Assembly (NCBI RefSeq): GCF_030547185.1
Contig: NZ_JAUOQR010000001.1
Span: 434,001-498,000 of the forward strand
Reading direction: 5' to 3'
DNA length: 64,000 nt
DNA from: Neptuniibacter sp. 1_MG-2023
GTDB lineage: Bacteria; Pseudomonadota; Gammaproteobacteria; Pseudomonadales; Balneatricaceae
Position 1 is the first letter of the stretch; each line of letters begins with the position of its first letter. Below the pieces are notes generated by a model. That model saw only the letters and a list, made by a program, of their open reading frames with translations. It was not told where the DNA came from and ran no database searches. Below are positions 28,292 to 36,847 of the stretch, in pieces. Made by a program: the position numbers and the translations under genes.

Positions 28292-29572
28292 TTAGAACTT
28301 TTTAGCCAAATTAATTGATAGCTGATTACGATCATACTGATATAGTTCAACATTAGAATCAGCCTCTACTCTCATCCATACAGCAGACAACTCTAATTCG
28401 TTAGCGAAGGTGTGTTTACCACCGATAATCAACTGAATCTGCTCATCATCCCTAACTTTACCCACACCGGTCACAATACCTTTAAAATCAGACTCATTAT
28501 AAGATACTCGGCTGAATAAGCTCGTCATAGGCTGAACCTGCCAATTCACACCAGCAAACACTTCCCAACCATTGTTAGAAAATTCAGCTTCGTTAGCATC
28601 ATTTTCAAAACTTTCAATCCCAGCCTGAACACCAACCGTATTATTTCTATACCCTTTACCTAGCGCTATCCCAACAGAGTAGTAATCAGAGTCACGACCT
28701 TGATCGCTAGCTTCCTGGAAATTACGATCCGTAAATTCAGCATCAAGCGTCAATTCTGTACTGCTATCAAACGACCATGTCATCGACGGCTGAAGGCCAA
28801 GATAATTAGCAAGATCATTTCCTCCCAAACGAATATGATCTACCTGCAGCGCAACATTGCCTCGCCATTTTTTATTGGTAATAACCGCAGGTCCTGTACG
28901 CAATGACAACACATCTAAATCAAAATCATCTTCAGTATCATAACCACGATGATAAACAGATGCCCCACTCTGCCAAAACAACATACCGGTACTCTGCCCT
29001 AAACGGAACGTTTTACCTGTGCGATAACTATGATCATAACTACCACTAACCACTAAAGCATTATCACTAACTGGCGAACCACCTGTAATAGTAAATGGCG
29101 TCCCATTAACATTAACAACTGAGCTCGAAGGGCCTACATTTACATTGCTATCAAACAACACACCCGCTGACAAATTAAACTTATGGTCATGCTGTGGATT
29201 TAACTGTTCTTCATCTCTTTTCAACTGAGCTAAGAATGCCAATATAGATACGCGCACGCTCGCAGGGGTTTGCGGATCATCTAAAACCTCTTGCGCTTGC
29301 TCTTCAGCTTCTCGATACTGCAATGTCTGCATATAAGCCACAGCCAATTCCAAACGAGCACGATGTAATGATGGCTGGTTACTAAGAATAGTTTGAAATG
29401 ATTCTATAGCACTATAAGGAGCACCTTTTTCACGCTCCTCCATTCCCTGTTTGAAAAACTGCTCTGGATCAAACTGCTCTGCCGTGTTGTTTTCTGCCAC
29501 GACAGAACTCGCCATCATTGACAATACAACACCAGACAGCACAGAAATCCCGCTGTAATTCCTCATCTTCAA
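28292..29572 (-). CDS. Surface lipoprotein assembly modifier (Slam, DUF560; type XI secretion outer-membrane protein)
   Basis: 426 aa. Signal peptide about residues 1-26. Periplasmic TPR-like helices follow at about 30-125 (FFKQGMEEREKGAPYSAIESFQTIL, LHRARLELAVAYMQTLQYREAEEQ), then a C-terminal beta-barrel of about 14 strands from KFNLSAGVLFDSNVNVGP to a terminal aromatic strand ending NLAKKF. This TPR-plus-barrel layout is Slam/DUF560, which moves TbpB-like lipoproteins or soluble hemophilins across the outer membrane. AAGGGGAG precedes the ATG. Two secreted barrel-tailed proteins flank it on the same strand. Confidence 0.85.
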   Translation of the reverse strand: MKMRNYSGISVLSGVVLSMMASSVVAENNTAEQFDPEQFFKQGMEEREKGAPYSAIESFQTILSNQPSLHRARLELAVAYMQTLQYREAEEQAQEVLDDPQTPASVRVSILAFLAQLKRDEEQLNPQHDHKFNLSAGVLFDSNVNVGPSSSVVNVNGTPFTITGGSPVSDNALVVSGSYDHSYRTGKTFRLGQSTGMLFWQSGASVYHRGYDTEDDFDLDVLSLRTGPAVITNKKWRGNVALQVDHIRLGGNDLANYLGLQPSMTWSFDSSTELTLDAEFTDRNFQEASDQGRDSDYYSVGIALGKGYRNNTVGVQAGIESFENDANEAEFSNNGWEVFAGVNWQVQPMTSLFSRVSYNESDFKGIVTGVGKVRDDEQIQLIIGGKHTFANELELSAVWMRVEADSNVELYQYDRNQLSINLAKKF

Positions 29573-29660
29573 ACTCCCCTTCCTTAATATGCACGCTATT
29601 TGTTAATAGGCTAGCGTTATTAACTGCGAGTATAACTACTGAGTATATTTCACACAACAA

Positions 29661-29687
29661 AAAAGGCACTTTAATAAAGTGCCTTTT
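29661..29687 (-). terminator. Intrinsic terminator after the second Slam-cargo-like gene
   Basis: Twelve-base-pair perfect stem AAAAGGCACTTT / AAAGTGCCTTTT with a three-base loop and a T-tract on the minus strand. Confidence 0.9.
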
Positions 29688-29717
29688 AGTCGAACAATTC
29701 AATATAATACTTTTTCA

Positions 29718-31012
29718 CTAAATACCTTTCTCTTTAGGTATTTGAAGGTTTGCACTAAAGGTTGTTACATAAACAGCATCAGTATAACCCGCTATATTTT
29801 CAGAAACGACGCTAGGCTGAGTGACAGTTTGTGTTTTCACAATATCAGCAACACCACCGATTTCACCTGCATTGTCGCCAAAAAAGCTAGCATTCACATT
29901 CCCAGAGACTGTGCCATCCAAGGCACTTAATGCATTAGAATCCGCATTTAAATTAACACCATTTATTGTACCGCCATCTATGTTAAAACCAACCTGCCCC
30001 ACGATAGTAGTGCCATTTTCACTGGCATACGCCATAACCTGTCCATCTTGCCCTCCATTAAAAGAGCCGCCCCAAGTTTGATTGGAGAAATTAACACTCA
30101 GCTGCACACCTGCTCCCCAAGCACTATGCCCTCTATACTCAGCGACCAGATTACTACTAAGTTCAGAAAAACTATTCATAGCATCCAGCTCAGCCTGTAG
30201 AGCAGTCAAGTCATCCAGTGTAGATGTAATACCAAACACAAAACTACCCAAATAAGTCTGAGTACCTCCACCTTCTTGACCACCGGCGCTAGAAAACCAG
30301 AGCCCATGGGACAAATTACTACCTTCCAAACCACCTAAATGCCCATAATCCAGCCGCATATATGGAGCAAAGCGTCCCTGACAATTACCTAAGCACCTGA
30401 TAGATGTATCGGTTAGTCCATCTAATCTTAAATTATCATCATCGTAACCATAATGAGCGACCATAGAACCTAGCCACATACGCTCATCAAGTGGCAAAGA
30501 TGATAGATCAACGTACCGACTATCACCGCTATTCGATGCAACAGTAAATCCTAGCGCATCGTAACGCCCTATTCTTTGCTCACTGTCGGTATAACCTTCC
30601 ATTGAAAAACCCGCCACAACAGGTGTCAAACTGGATACACCTCGCCGAACAAAGAAACCACTGGAACGATAGCCTTGTTCTGGGGCCCTTACATTATCTT
30701 CAGAACCAGACATAAGCAGATAGTAAGTCGCGTAACCACAAGGCATTCCAGGCTGACAACCATTCACTAATGGATCATCTCCCCCGGGACCTGCTATTTC
30801 TGGATCAAAAAACACATATTCAGGCCCTGCACCACCTGCTAGAAGCAAAGGATTTACAGCTATCTCAGGCCCTGCAGCTGTTGTTACCGGATAGCCCAAG
30901 GCCCCCACTCATGAACAGAGTCTTGTTCCTCTCCTTGCTGCTGATCTGAAAAAGCAGAAGACGCAACAACAGAAGAGACCAACGCTGCTAAAGCAATTCT
31001 TTTGAAGTCCAT
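29718..31012 (-). CDS. Second secreted Slam-cargo-like protein, interrupted by a frameshift
   Basis: A perfect AAGGAGG lies before ATG 31012, which opens a 42-codon frame giving a signal peptide (MDFKRIALAALVSSVVASSA) and DSVHEWGPWA, matching DSVRSWGQWA in the paralogue. It then stops at 30884-30886. The remaining 396 codons are open in another frame from about 30908 and continue the match (VTTAAGPEIA against FATAAGGEIN). One extra base between 30884 and 30911 would join them. The rest has CQPGMPCGY and a C-terminal barrel (GTVSGNVNASFFGDNAGEIGG) like the paralogue. Either a real frameshift, a switchable G5 tract or a sequencing error. Confidence 0.7.
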
Positions 31013-31314
31013 GACACACCTCCTTAAAGCGCTGTAACATCCAGCCCCTTAATCTATATCTATCTTTTTCTCTTAACTAAAGAGTAGCTCTTAACCGCAA
31101 AAAAGGTATCAAAAATGGCCCAAAACAAATTGTATTTTTTTCATCTTATTAGTACATTTCAAGACTATCTGTACAGATCATAAAGAACACAACCCAAACG
31201 ATATTCGCATCCTCACTTATTGGCCACTTCACAAAGTTTAAAATATGAACAGTGGAATTTTTGGCCTAGTTAGATATGCTTACACAATCTGCATATATAT
31301 TGAGATCGCTGTTG

Positions 31315-31947
31315 ATGAGAGCGTCCTATTCACTCCTAATAATTGGAGTCATTTTATTAATCCCCTTAACATGGTCATCCCCGACCTATGCAGGCCTTTT
31401 TGGTTCACAAGAACTACCGCAGCGCTCATTAAGTGAGTTGCCCGATTGGCTCAGCTATATGGAACGACACTTAAGAGAAGATACACCAGAACAGATATGC
31501 AGAGAATCAGGCTTATGTAATTTAAAGCCTTGGTATAATTTTCTTAATAGCATCAAAGGACTTCCAAAAAGGCAGCAACTCGAACGGGTAAATCAATATG
31601 CAAACCGCCAACCTTATATTCAAGATATTGATAATTACGGAAAAGAGGATTACTGGGCAGTGGTAAGAGAGTTTCTATCTCGTAGTGGCGATTGCGAAGA
31701 TTACTCGTTAACTAAATTTTTCTCCTTACGACTATTAGGCTTTAGCAACGACGAGCTACGCATAGTGGTATTACAAGATACCAACTTACGCATTGGCCAC
31801 GCGGTGTTAGCGGTAAAATATGGTGGTGATGAATTAATTCTAGACAATCAAAGTCGACAAGTTATTTCCCATCGAAGCATCAAACATTACACCCCTCTTT
31901 ATACAGTTAATGAAAAACGCTGGTGGCTACATATGCCGGTTTATTAA
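31315..31947 (+). CDS. lapG: LapG-type periplasmic cysteine protease (BTLCP family)
   Basis: 210 aa from ATG 31315, which gives a clean signal peptide (MRASYSLLIIGVILLIPLTW...TYAG); an in-frame ATG at 31276 would add 13 residues. The transglutaminase-like domain has the Cys in SRSGDCEDYSLTKFF, the His in RIGHAVLAV and the Asp in ELILDNQ (C127, H162, D177 from the chosen start). LapG cleaves the N-terminal retention module of large type I-secreted adhesins after a double-Ala site. The next gene follows after 60 bp and could be its regulator. Confidence 0.9.
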   Translation: MRASYSLLIIGVILLIPLTWSSPTYAGLFGSQELPQRSLSELPDWLSYMERHLREDTPEQICRESGLCNLKPWYNFLNSIKGLPKRQQLERVNQYANRQPYIQDIDNYGKEDYWAVVREFLSRSGDCEDYSLTKFFSLRLLGFSNDELRIVVLQDTNLRIGHAVLAVKYGGDELILDNQSRQVISHRSIKHYTPLYTVNEKRWWLHMPVY

Positions 31948-32007
31948 GATTACTGCTAGTATCTAGCTAGCATAAAATAATTTACTCACACACTTTGGAT
32001 TATCAGC

Positions 32008-34035
32008 ATGAAACGTATTTTAACCACTGGCGTTATCAGCCTCACACTTATCTTTATGATATGTATGCTGTTAATCAACCGTTTCACTGAGAATCAACAA
32101 ACCCAGAGTGTCCAGCACTGGCAAACAACCTTATCGGCGCTCGCTGATAATCAAAGCTTAAGCGTAACAAGGTGGATGTTTTCTACAGAAGCCCCTCTTA
32201 AAGAGATTGCAGATAACAATTCCGTTCGGTTATACCTTCAACGATTAACAGGTAAAACATCAGCCGAACAAGAGAAAACGGCACAAATTGATTACCTTAG
32301 AAACCTTATTATCGCAGCCGCTAACCGTGAAGGTTATACTGATAAAATGAGAAGTAGTGTAAACGCCAATCTTCGGATTATCGCAAATAGCTCCCTTGCC
32401 CTGTACGACGCTAATTTAAAACCCATTGCTGCTACCCCGGGCTTAGCCCCTATTAATAACGAAATTCACGACACTATTAAATCCGATTTATCAGCGGGAG
32501 TAGTCTCTGCCACCCGCATATGGATGAATGAAAACCAAACAAGTCAAATCGCCTTTGTTAGCGCTATCACTGGGCTGCCGCAATTTGGCGCTGAAGGAAA
32601 GATCATTGGTTATTTAGTCGGGATAAAAAATGCTGAAAAAGAACTCTACAGCTTGCTCCGTAATTATAGTGTCGAGCTACAATCCCTAGAATCTGCACTA
32701 CTACAACAAAAAGACGAAGGCTTAGTTTACGCAAGCCCTCTACGCCAAGATAAAAGCTCAGCATTGACAAAAGTCATTCCGATGAATGGACAAAGTGCAG
32801 CAGCGCTTGCCTTCAATGCGCCAGGACAATTCATTCAGGCGAAAGATTATCGAGGCATAGATGTATTAGCTGTTAGCCGGAATATTGCCAGCACAAACCT
32901 TAAACTCATTATTAAAGTAGACCGTAACGATGCCCTAGGGCAAAGCGCAGAGGAACAAGCAAACCTACAAATGATGTTAGTGCTTGGCACACTCGCGCTG
33001 TTAGCAATGCTAGTCGCTGCAGGTTGGTACGGACACCTTTTGAAGGAGCAGAAGTCAAACGAAGAGTTGCGAACCACCGCTCTAGCCTTAAAAGAAAAAA
33101 CAAGCCTGCTTGATGCGATTAATAACAATGTGACCGATATGGTCATGATTGTTGATAATGATATTAACCTTGTATTTATCAACCATGCACTAGCCAGTAA
33201 AGTTTCAATTAACCCTGACGATAGTGAAGGCAAAAACCTAAACTCCGTACTAGGGAGCCATTACGCTGAACAACTGTCCCCTTTGATAGAAGAATGTTTT
33301 GAAAGTCAAAAAGATGGATCTTATAAAAGATCATTAGAACTCCAAGGAACCCTCAGTACTTTTGTAATTAGCTTAGTGCCTATGCTCTACGGTGACACAG
33401 CATCGGTAATGCTCCACTTCCACGATATTACTTTAATTGAAGAGCATCAAAAGCGACAAACTCAGCTACTTCGTCAGATCATGCAATCGTTGATGAACGC
33501 GATTGACCTACATGACCCTTATTCAGCCAACCATTCGCAAAAAACCGCCAAAATAGCACTTGCGGTTGCTGACGCTATGGCGCTTGAGGAAAATGACCGA
33601 GCCTCTCTTGAAATTGCAGCAAACCTTTGTAATTTAGGGAAACTATCTATCCCCCAGAGCCTGTTAACAAAAACAGAGCCTTTAACAGATCAAGAGAGAG
33701 AAGTTGTCCAAAATGAGGTCCAACATACTCGTGAAATACTACAAAATATTGAATTTGACGGGCCGGTATTAGAAACAATACTCCAGAAACATGAATACTT
33801 AGACGGCTCTGGCTCTAACGGAATATCTGGTGATGAACTCTTACTCAACTCGCGAATACTTACAACAGTAAACGATTTTGTCGCTATGATTAGTCCTAGA
33901 GCCTATAGAGAGAGCTTACCAGTAGAAACGGCATTAGCGATCATTCTCAAAGATGCAGGTAAGCGTTATGATCGCCAAGTTGTTGCATCTCTATTCCATG
34001 TAGCGGAAAACAAAATCGATTTCGATATACTATAA
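32008..34035 (+). CDS. Membrane protein with periplasmic sensor, PAS and degenerate HD-GYP domain
   Basis: 675 aa. Membrane segments at about residues 5-24 and 320-342 enclose a periplasmic domain of about 295 residues. A PAS domain is at about 365-480 and an HD-GYP-like domain at about 485-670. The HD pair is CN (residues 541-542, AANLCNLGKLSIP), the KxHP His is replaced (QNEVQHT), the first His of HHE is Lys (QKHEYLDGSG), and GYP reads GSN. Most metal ligands are lost, so phosphodiesterase activity is unlikely. The gene follows lapG by 60 bp, where other genomes have lapD. A c-di-GMP receptor role is an inference. Confidence 0.85.
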   Translation: MKRILTTGVISLTLIFMICMLLINRFTENQQTQSVQHWQTTLSALADNQSLSVTRWMFSTEAPLKEIADNNSVRLYLQRLTGKTSAEQEKTAQIDYLRNLIIAAANREGYTDKMRSSVNANLRIIANSSLALYDANLKPIAATPGLAPINNEIHDTIKSDLSAGVVSATRIWMNENQTSQIAFVSAITGLPQFGAEGKIIGYLVGIKNAEKELYSLLRNYSVELQSLESALLQQKDEGLVYASPLRQDKSSALTKVIPMNGQSAAALAFNAPGQFIQAKDYRGIDVLAVSRNIASTNLKLIIKVDRNDALGQSAEEQANLQMMLVLGTLALLAMLVAAGWYGHLLKEQKSNEELRTTALALKEKTSLLDAINNNVTDMVMIVDNDINLVFINHALASKVSINPDDSEGKNLNSVLGSHYAEQLSPLIEECFESQKDGSYKRSLELQGTLSTFVISLVPMLYGDTASVMLHFHDITLIEEHQKRQTQLLRQIMQSLMNAIDLHDPYSANHSQKTAKIALAVADAMALEENDRASLEIAANLCNLGKLSIPQSLLTKTEPLTDQEREVVQNEVQHTREILQNIEFDGPVLETILQKHEYLDGSGSNGISGDELLLNSRILTTVNDFVAMISPRAYRESLPVETALAIILKDAGKRYDRQVVASLFHVAENKIDFDIL

Positions 34036-34052
34036 AGCTGTCTACTAAGTTC

Positions 34053-34859
34053 TTAATGGATAGTCGGTGGGGCTTTAGGTGCATCAGGCACAATAATATG
34101 ACCACTACTATCCAGCACTAGCACACCCTGCTCTACGCCTAACTCAAGCATATGCTGGAGCAACATCTGGGTTAAGTGGGCACTAATAATCAAACCTGCT
34201 GGAGGATCACCATCAAACAGATCTTCATCCATCATATCTTCAGGCCTTAAACCAAGCAGCATTGGATTCTCGGCAACAAGCGGGGAGATATCTTCTGGTG
34301 CAAACACTGAATAACTAGATGATATATCAAGCGCCCGCTGATAAGGATCGAGGTCACGCGTACTTTGCTGCAATGAGTCTAGATATTCGGACTCTGCGGC
34401 AGAAAATATCTGAGACAGCTTACTCGCCCCTCCCATACTAATATTACGCTTTGCCGTTTCTGACTGGCTGTAATCAATATTAATCGGATACTGACTATCC
34501 TTTAGCAACTCTTCATCATCAACTAAAATATGCCCTTTATCATCAGTTTCCAGCCATTCACGATCTACAGCAACAGCTAATAAGCCCTCTAAAGCAGCCG
34601 CCAAAATATTGCTACAAACAATAATTCCAACGGAGGGATTTTCGCTCGCCTGTTTATTCATAATAAAATCACCAGCACGAGCTGCGAGAAGTGTTGGATC
34701 CTGCTCTATAATTTCAGCTAAAAAGTCTGCATCAAGAAAGAGCCGCTCATGACATAAACGCTCAGCAGTTAAATAAGGCTCATTACAAGCAGTAGCCTGC
34801 ATACGCGATATATACTCAATACGAACCTCTTCGAGTAAAGCTGTTAGCAATCCGCTCAT
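34053..34859 (-). CDS. Unknown protein built of two copies of a ~75-residue unit
   Basis: 268 aa, acidic, no signal peptide or membrane segment. Residues about 40-115 (FLDADFLAEIIEQDPTLLA ... VGIIVCSNILAAALEGLL ... DDKGHILVDD) align with residues about 185-262 (FAPEDISPLVAENPMLLG ... AGLIISAHLTQMLLQHML ... DSSGHIIVPD), so the protein arose by internal duplication with a polar linker. I recognise no family. It is convergent with the HD-GYP-like gene, 17 bp apart. A protein-interaction or chaperone role is possible but unsupported. Confidence 0.75.
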   Translation of the reverse strand: MSGLLTALLEEVRIEYISRMQATACNEPYLTAERLCHERLFLDADFLAEIIEQDPTLLAARAGDFIMNKQASENPSVGIIVCSNILAAALEGLLAVAVDREWLETDDKGHILVDDEELLKDSQYPINIDYSQSETAKRNISMGGASKLSQIFSAAESEYLDSLQQSTRDLDPYQRALDISSSYSVFAPEDISPLVAENPMLLGLRPEDMMDEDLFDGDPPAGLIISAHLTQMLLQHMLELGVEQGVLVLDSSGHIIVPDAPKAPPTIH

Positions 34860-34973
34860 ATAACGCCTAATTCCAAGAAAATGATAAAAATTTAACTTAA
34901 AAAGCTAAGATTAATAAAACAATGGTCGATTGTTACTTAGGAAGCAACTAAAAAAGACAAGGAAGGGAAACAA

Positions 34974-35051
34974 ATGCGTACTTTATTCAAAGCGGGCGAA
35001 AAACAAACTGAAGATGAAGAAGGCAGTGTTTATATTCTCTCAGACAACTGA
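34974..35051 (+). CDS. Possible 25-residue small protein
   Basis: ATG at 34974 has GGAAGGG seven bases upstream and encodes MRTLFKAGEKQTEDEEGSVY plus five residues before TGA. The ribosome site is better than chance, and the peptide is acidic and soluble. The nested palindrome at 35060-35095 follows the stop. A longer overlapping frame (from 34930) looks spurious. No homologue comes to mind. Confidence 0.3.
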   Translation: MRTLFKAGEKQTEDEEGSVYILSDN

Positions 35052-35059
35052 GAAACTAA

Positions 35060-35095
35060 GACGCAGAAGCTCATTACTAATGATCAAACTGCGTC
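35060..35095. repeat. Nested inverted repeat
   Basis: Outer arms GACGCAG / CTGCGTC enclose an inner perfect palindrome TCATTA-C-TAATGA. There is no T-tract, so it is not a standard terminator. It lies between a possible small ORF and the convergent gene ending at 35130. Confidence 0.5.
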
Positions 35096-35129
35096 AGCAC
35101 TTCACATTTATCGTTGGTCTCGAAATAGA

Positions 35130-35774
35130 TTAATGTAACGTAATCCCTATAGGAGATGCACCTTGTTTAACTTCGTCAAAATAATCACGTAAATCAACCA
35201 ACTTAGTTAAACCATAATCTTCAGGCGATTTAGGTATTTCAAACCAATCCAGCGCCCACACACGAGTCATCAGCTCATACTCACCAATCAATGCATCTAG
35301 ATAGATCATAACCGCTTCTACCCTAGGATCCATGTCCAAAACTTTTGGCGCATTTTCCAAATAGATCTCTAAGTGCATGCGATTATTTACAACATTTACA
35401 CGACACCAAAAATCATGAATTTCGCAGAACTCATCGCCAATATTCACCGATAATGGAATAGGGTCGTAGCGATTATTAAAGGCCTTAAATTCTATTCCGG
35501 TCAATTCTGGCGCTGCGCCTATGACACTTAACACAGAATGGATTGATTCAGGAAAGCCATCACAACCAAAAACCATCTCTAAAGCCCCCTCTTCATCCTC
35601 ATCGCTCTGAAAATGAAACGTCAGGTTGCTATCAATCTTTTGTAATTGCTCACGGTATTGCTTTAGTAACGGCTCCGCCTCAAAACGATCATCACTTCTA
35701 CTCGATAGAAGTTGCTCAATGGTTTCTTGGAGCTGGTCCCAAAATAAACTAATTTTTTCGTGCTTTAAAATCAT
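35130..35774 (-). CDS. Conserved protein of unknown function
   Basis: 214 aa, acidic, soluble. The N-terminus is helical (ISLFWDQLQETIEQLLSS), then an alpha/beta region with FHFQSDEDEEGALEMVFGCDG and NNRYDPIPLSVNIGDEF, and a C-terminal helical part with WALDWFEIPKSPEDYGLTKL. The pattern resembles small proteins of unknown function that sense or buffer regulatory inputs, but I cannot place the family. It starts 18 bp after dcd on the same strand, so it may share the dcd transcript. Confidence 0.65.
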   Translation of the reverse strand: MILKHEKISLFWDQLQETIEQLLSSRSDDRFEAEPLLKQYREQLQKIDSNLTFHFQSDEDEEGALEMVFGCDGFPESIHSVLSVIGAAPELTGIEFKAFNNRYDPIPLSVNIGDEFCEIHDFWCRVNVVNNRMHLEIYLENAPKVLDMDPRVEAVMIYLDALIGEYELMTRVWALDWFEIPKSPEDYGLTKLVDLRDYFDEVKQGASPIGITLH

Positions 35775-35792
35775 TTATAGATACAGTCAAAG

Positions 35793-36359
35793 TTAAGTAC
35801 GAGGAACCACAACACCAGTCTGACCCTGATACTTACCATCGCGATCTTTATATGAGGTTTCACAAACCTCACTTCCCTGAAGAAACAGCATTTGAGCAAC
35901 CCCTTCGTTGGCATAAATTTTTGCAGGTAGCGGGGTGGTATTAGAAAACTCTAACGTTACATGGCCTTCCCACTCAGGCTCCAATGGCGTGACATTAACA
36001 ATAATACCGCAACGGGCATAAGTGCTTTTGCCTAAACAGATGGTTAATACATCGCGAGGGATTTTGAAATACTCAACAGTTCGCGCTAACGCGAATGAGT
36101 TTGGCGGGATAATACAAACATCCGATTGAACATCGACAAAACTACCGTCATCAAAATCTTTAGGATCGACAATGGATGAGTTGATGTTGGTGAAAATTTT
36201 AAACTCATTCGCACAACGTACATCATAGCCGTAACTAGATGTTCCATAAGAGACGATACGTGATCCATTAACCTCACGAACCTGACCCGGTTCAAAAGGT
36301 GAAATCATATCCTTCTCTTCCGCCATACGACGAATCCAACGATCAGCTTTAATGCCCAT
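35793..36359 (-). CDS. dcd: dCTP deaminase
   Basis: 188 aa trimeric enzyme deaminating dCTP to dUTP for thymidylate synthesis. Family blocks are [32 protein letters not shown], the active-site [35 protein letters not shown] region with its catalytic Glu, and the C-terminal [11 protein letters not shown] lid. The length matches E. coli Dcd. A terminator of the upstream small gene precedes it. It neighbours the Mrp/ApbC and metG region, as in many gammaproteobacteria. Confidence 0.96.
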   Translation of the reverse strand: MGIKADRWIRRMAEEKDMISPFEPGQVREVNGSRIVSYGTSSYGYDVRCANEFKIFTNINSSIVDPKDFDDGSFVDVQSDVCIIPPNSFALARTVEYFKIPRDVLTICLGKSTYARCGIIVNVTPLEPEWEGHVTLEFSNTTPLPAKIYANEGVAQMLFLQGSEVCETSYKDRDGKYQGQTGVVVPRT

Positions 36360-36453
36360 ATTGGCCTATCCAGTAGTTAATAATTTTCTAGCCGCATATT
36401 GTACCTTTTTTAATAGAGATGAACAAAGATCAATCACACGAGCCACATATAAA

Positions 36454-36476
36454 AAACGACCCTCTAGGGGTCGTTT
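36454..36476 (-). terminator. Intrinsic terminator after the 59-residue gene
   Basis: Nine-base-pair stem AAACGACCC / GGGTCGTTT with a five-base loop. On the minus strand it continues into a T-run. Confidence 0.85.
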
Positions 36477-36510
36477 ATTTTATTTATTAACAATATCTAA
36501 TTAAATAAAA

Positions 36511-36690
36511 TTAATTTAGCAGGTTAGCCGTCTTTTCATATTGATCAGCAAGCCAGAACTCTGCCGCTGTATTGCCTTCATCTCTCAAGCTATCAGCTTG
36601 TTTTCGAAGCTCTCTCGCCATATCACTACGGGAAGGTGCTGAAGGCTTTACCTGTATCTCTCTAATATCTGCTGTCTCTCTATAATCCAT
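36511..36690 (-). CDS. Small protein of unknown function, 59 residues
   Basis: The start is placed at ATG 36690 (MDYRETADIREIQVKPSAPS) because GAGGGA lies seven bases before it; an ATG at 36705 would put that ribosome site inside the gene. The product is charged and helical in its second half (MARELRKQADSLRDEGNTAAEFWLADQYEKTANLL), which looks like a TPR-like helix pair. It has its own terminator, so it is a free-standing gene. No function is known to me. Confidence 0.65.
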   Translation of the reverse strand: MDYRETADIREIQVKPSAPSRSDMARELRKQADSLRDEGNTAAEFWLADQYEKTANLLN

Positions 36691-36847
36691 AACAACATCC
36701 CTCATTTATTTTTATATGATCCGTCTAATCGTCGAACTATCAGTGTAGACAATATTTTAAAGACTAACAAAATAACTGGTTATTTTTTGATCTCAATCAA
36801 GCCATAAACATTCAAAAAAACGCCGATCTTAACCTGCAGAACAGACA

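Noticed and set aside
34930..35133. 67-residue plus-strand ORF
   Set aside because: Very Lys/Arg-rich with no ribosome site; the overlapping 25-codon ORF has the better signal.
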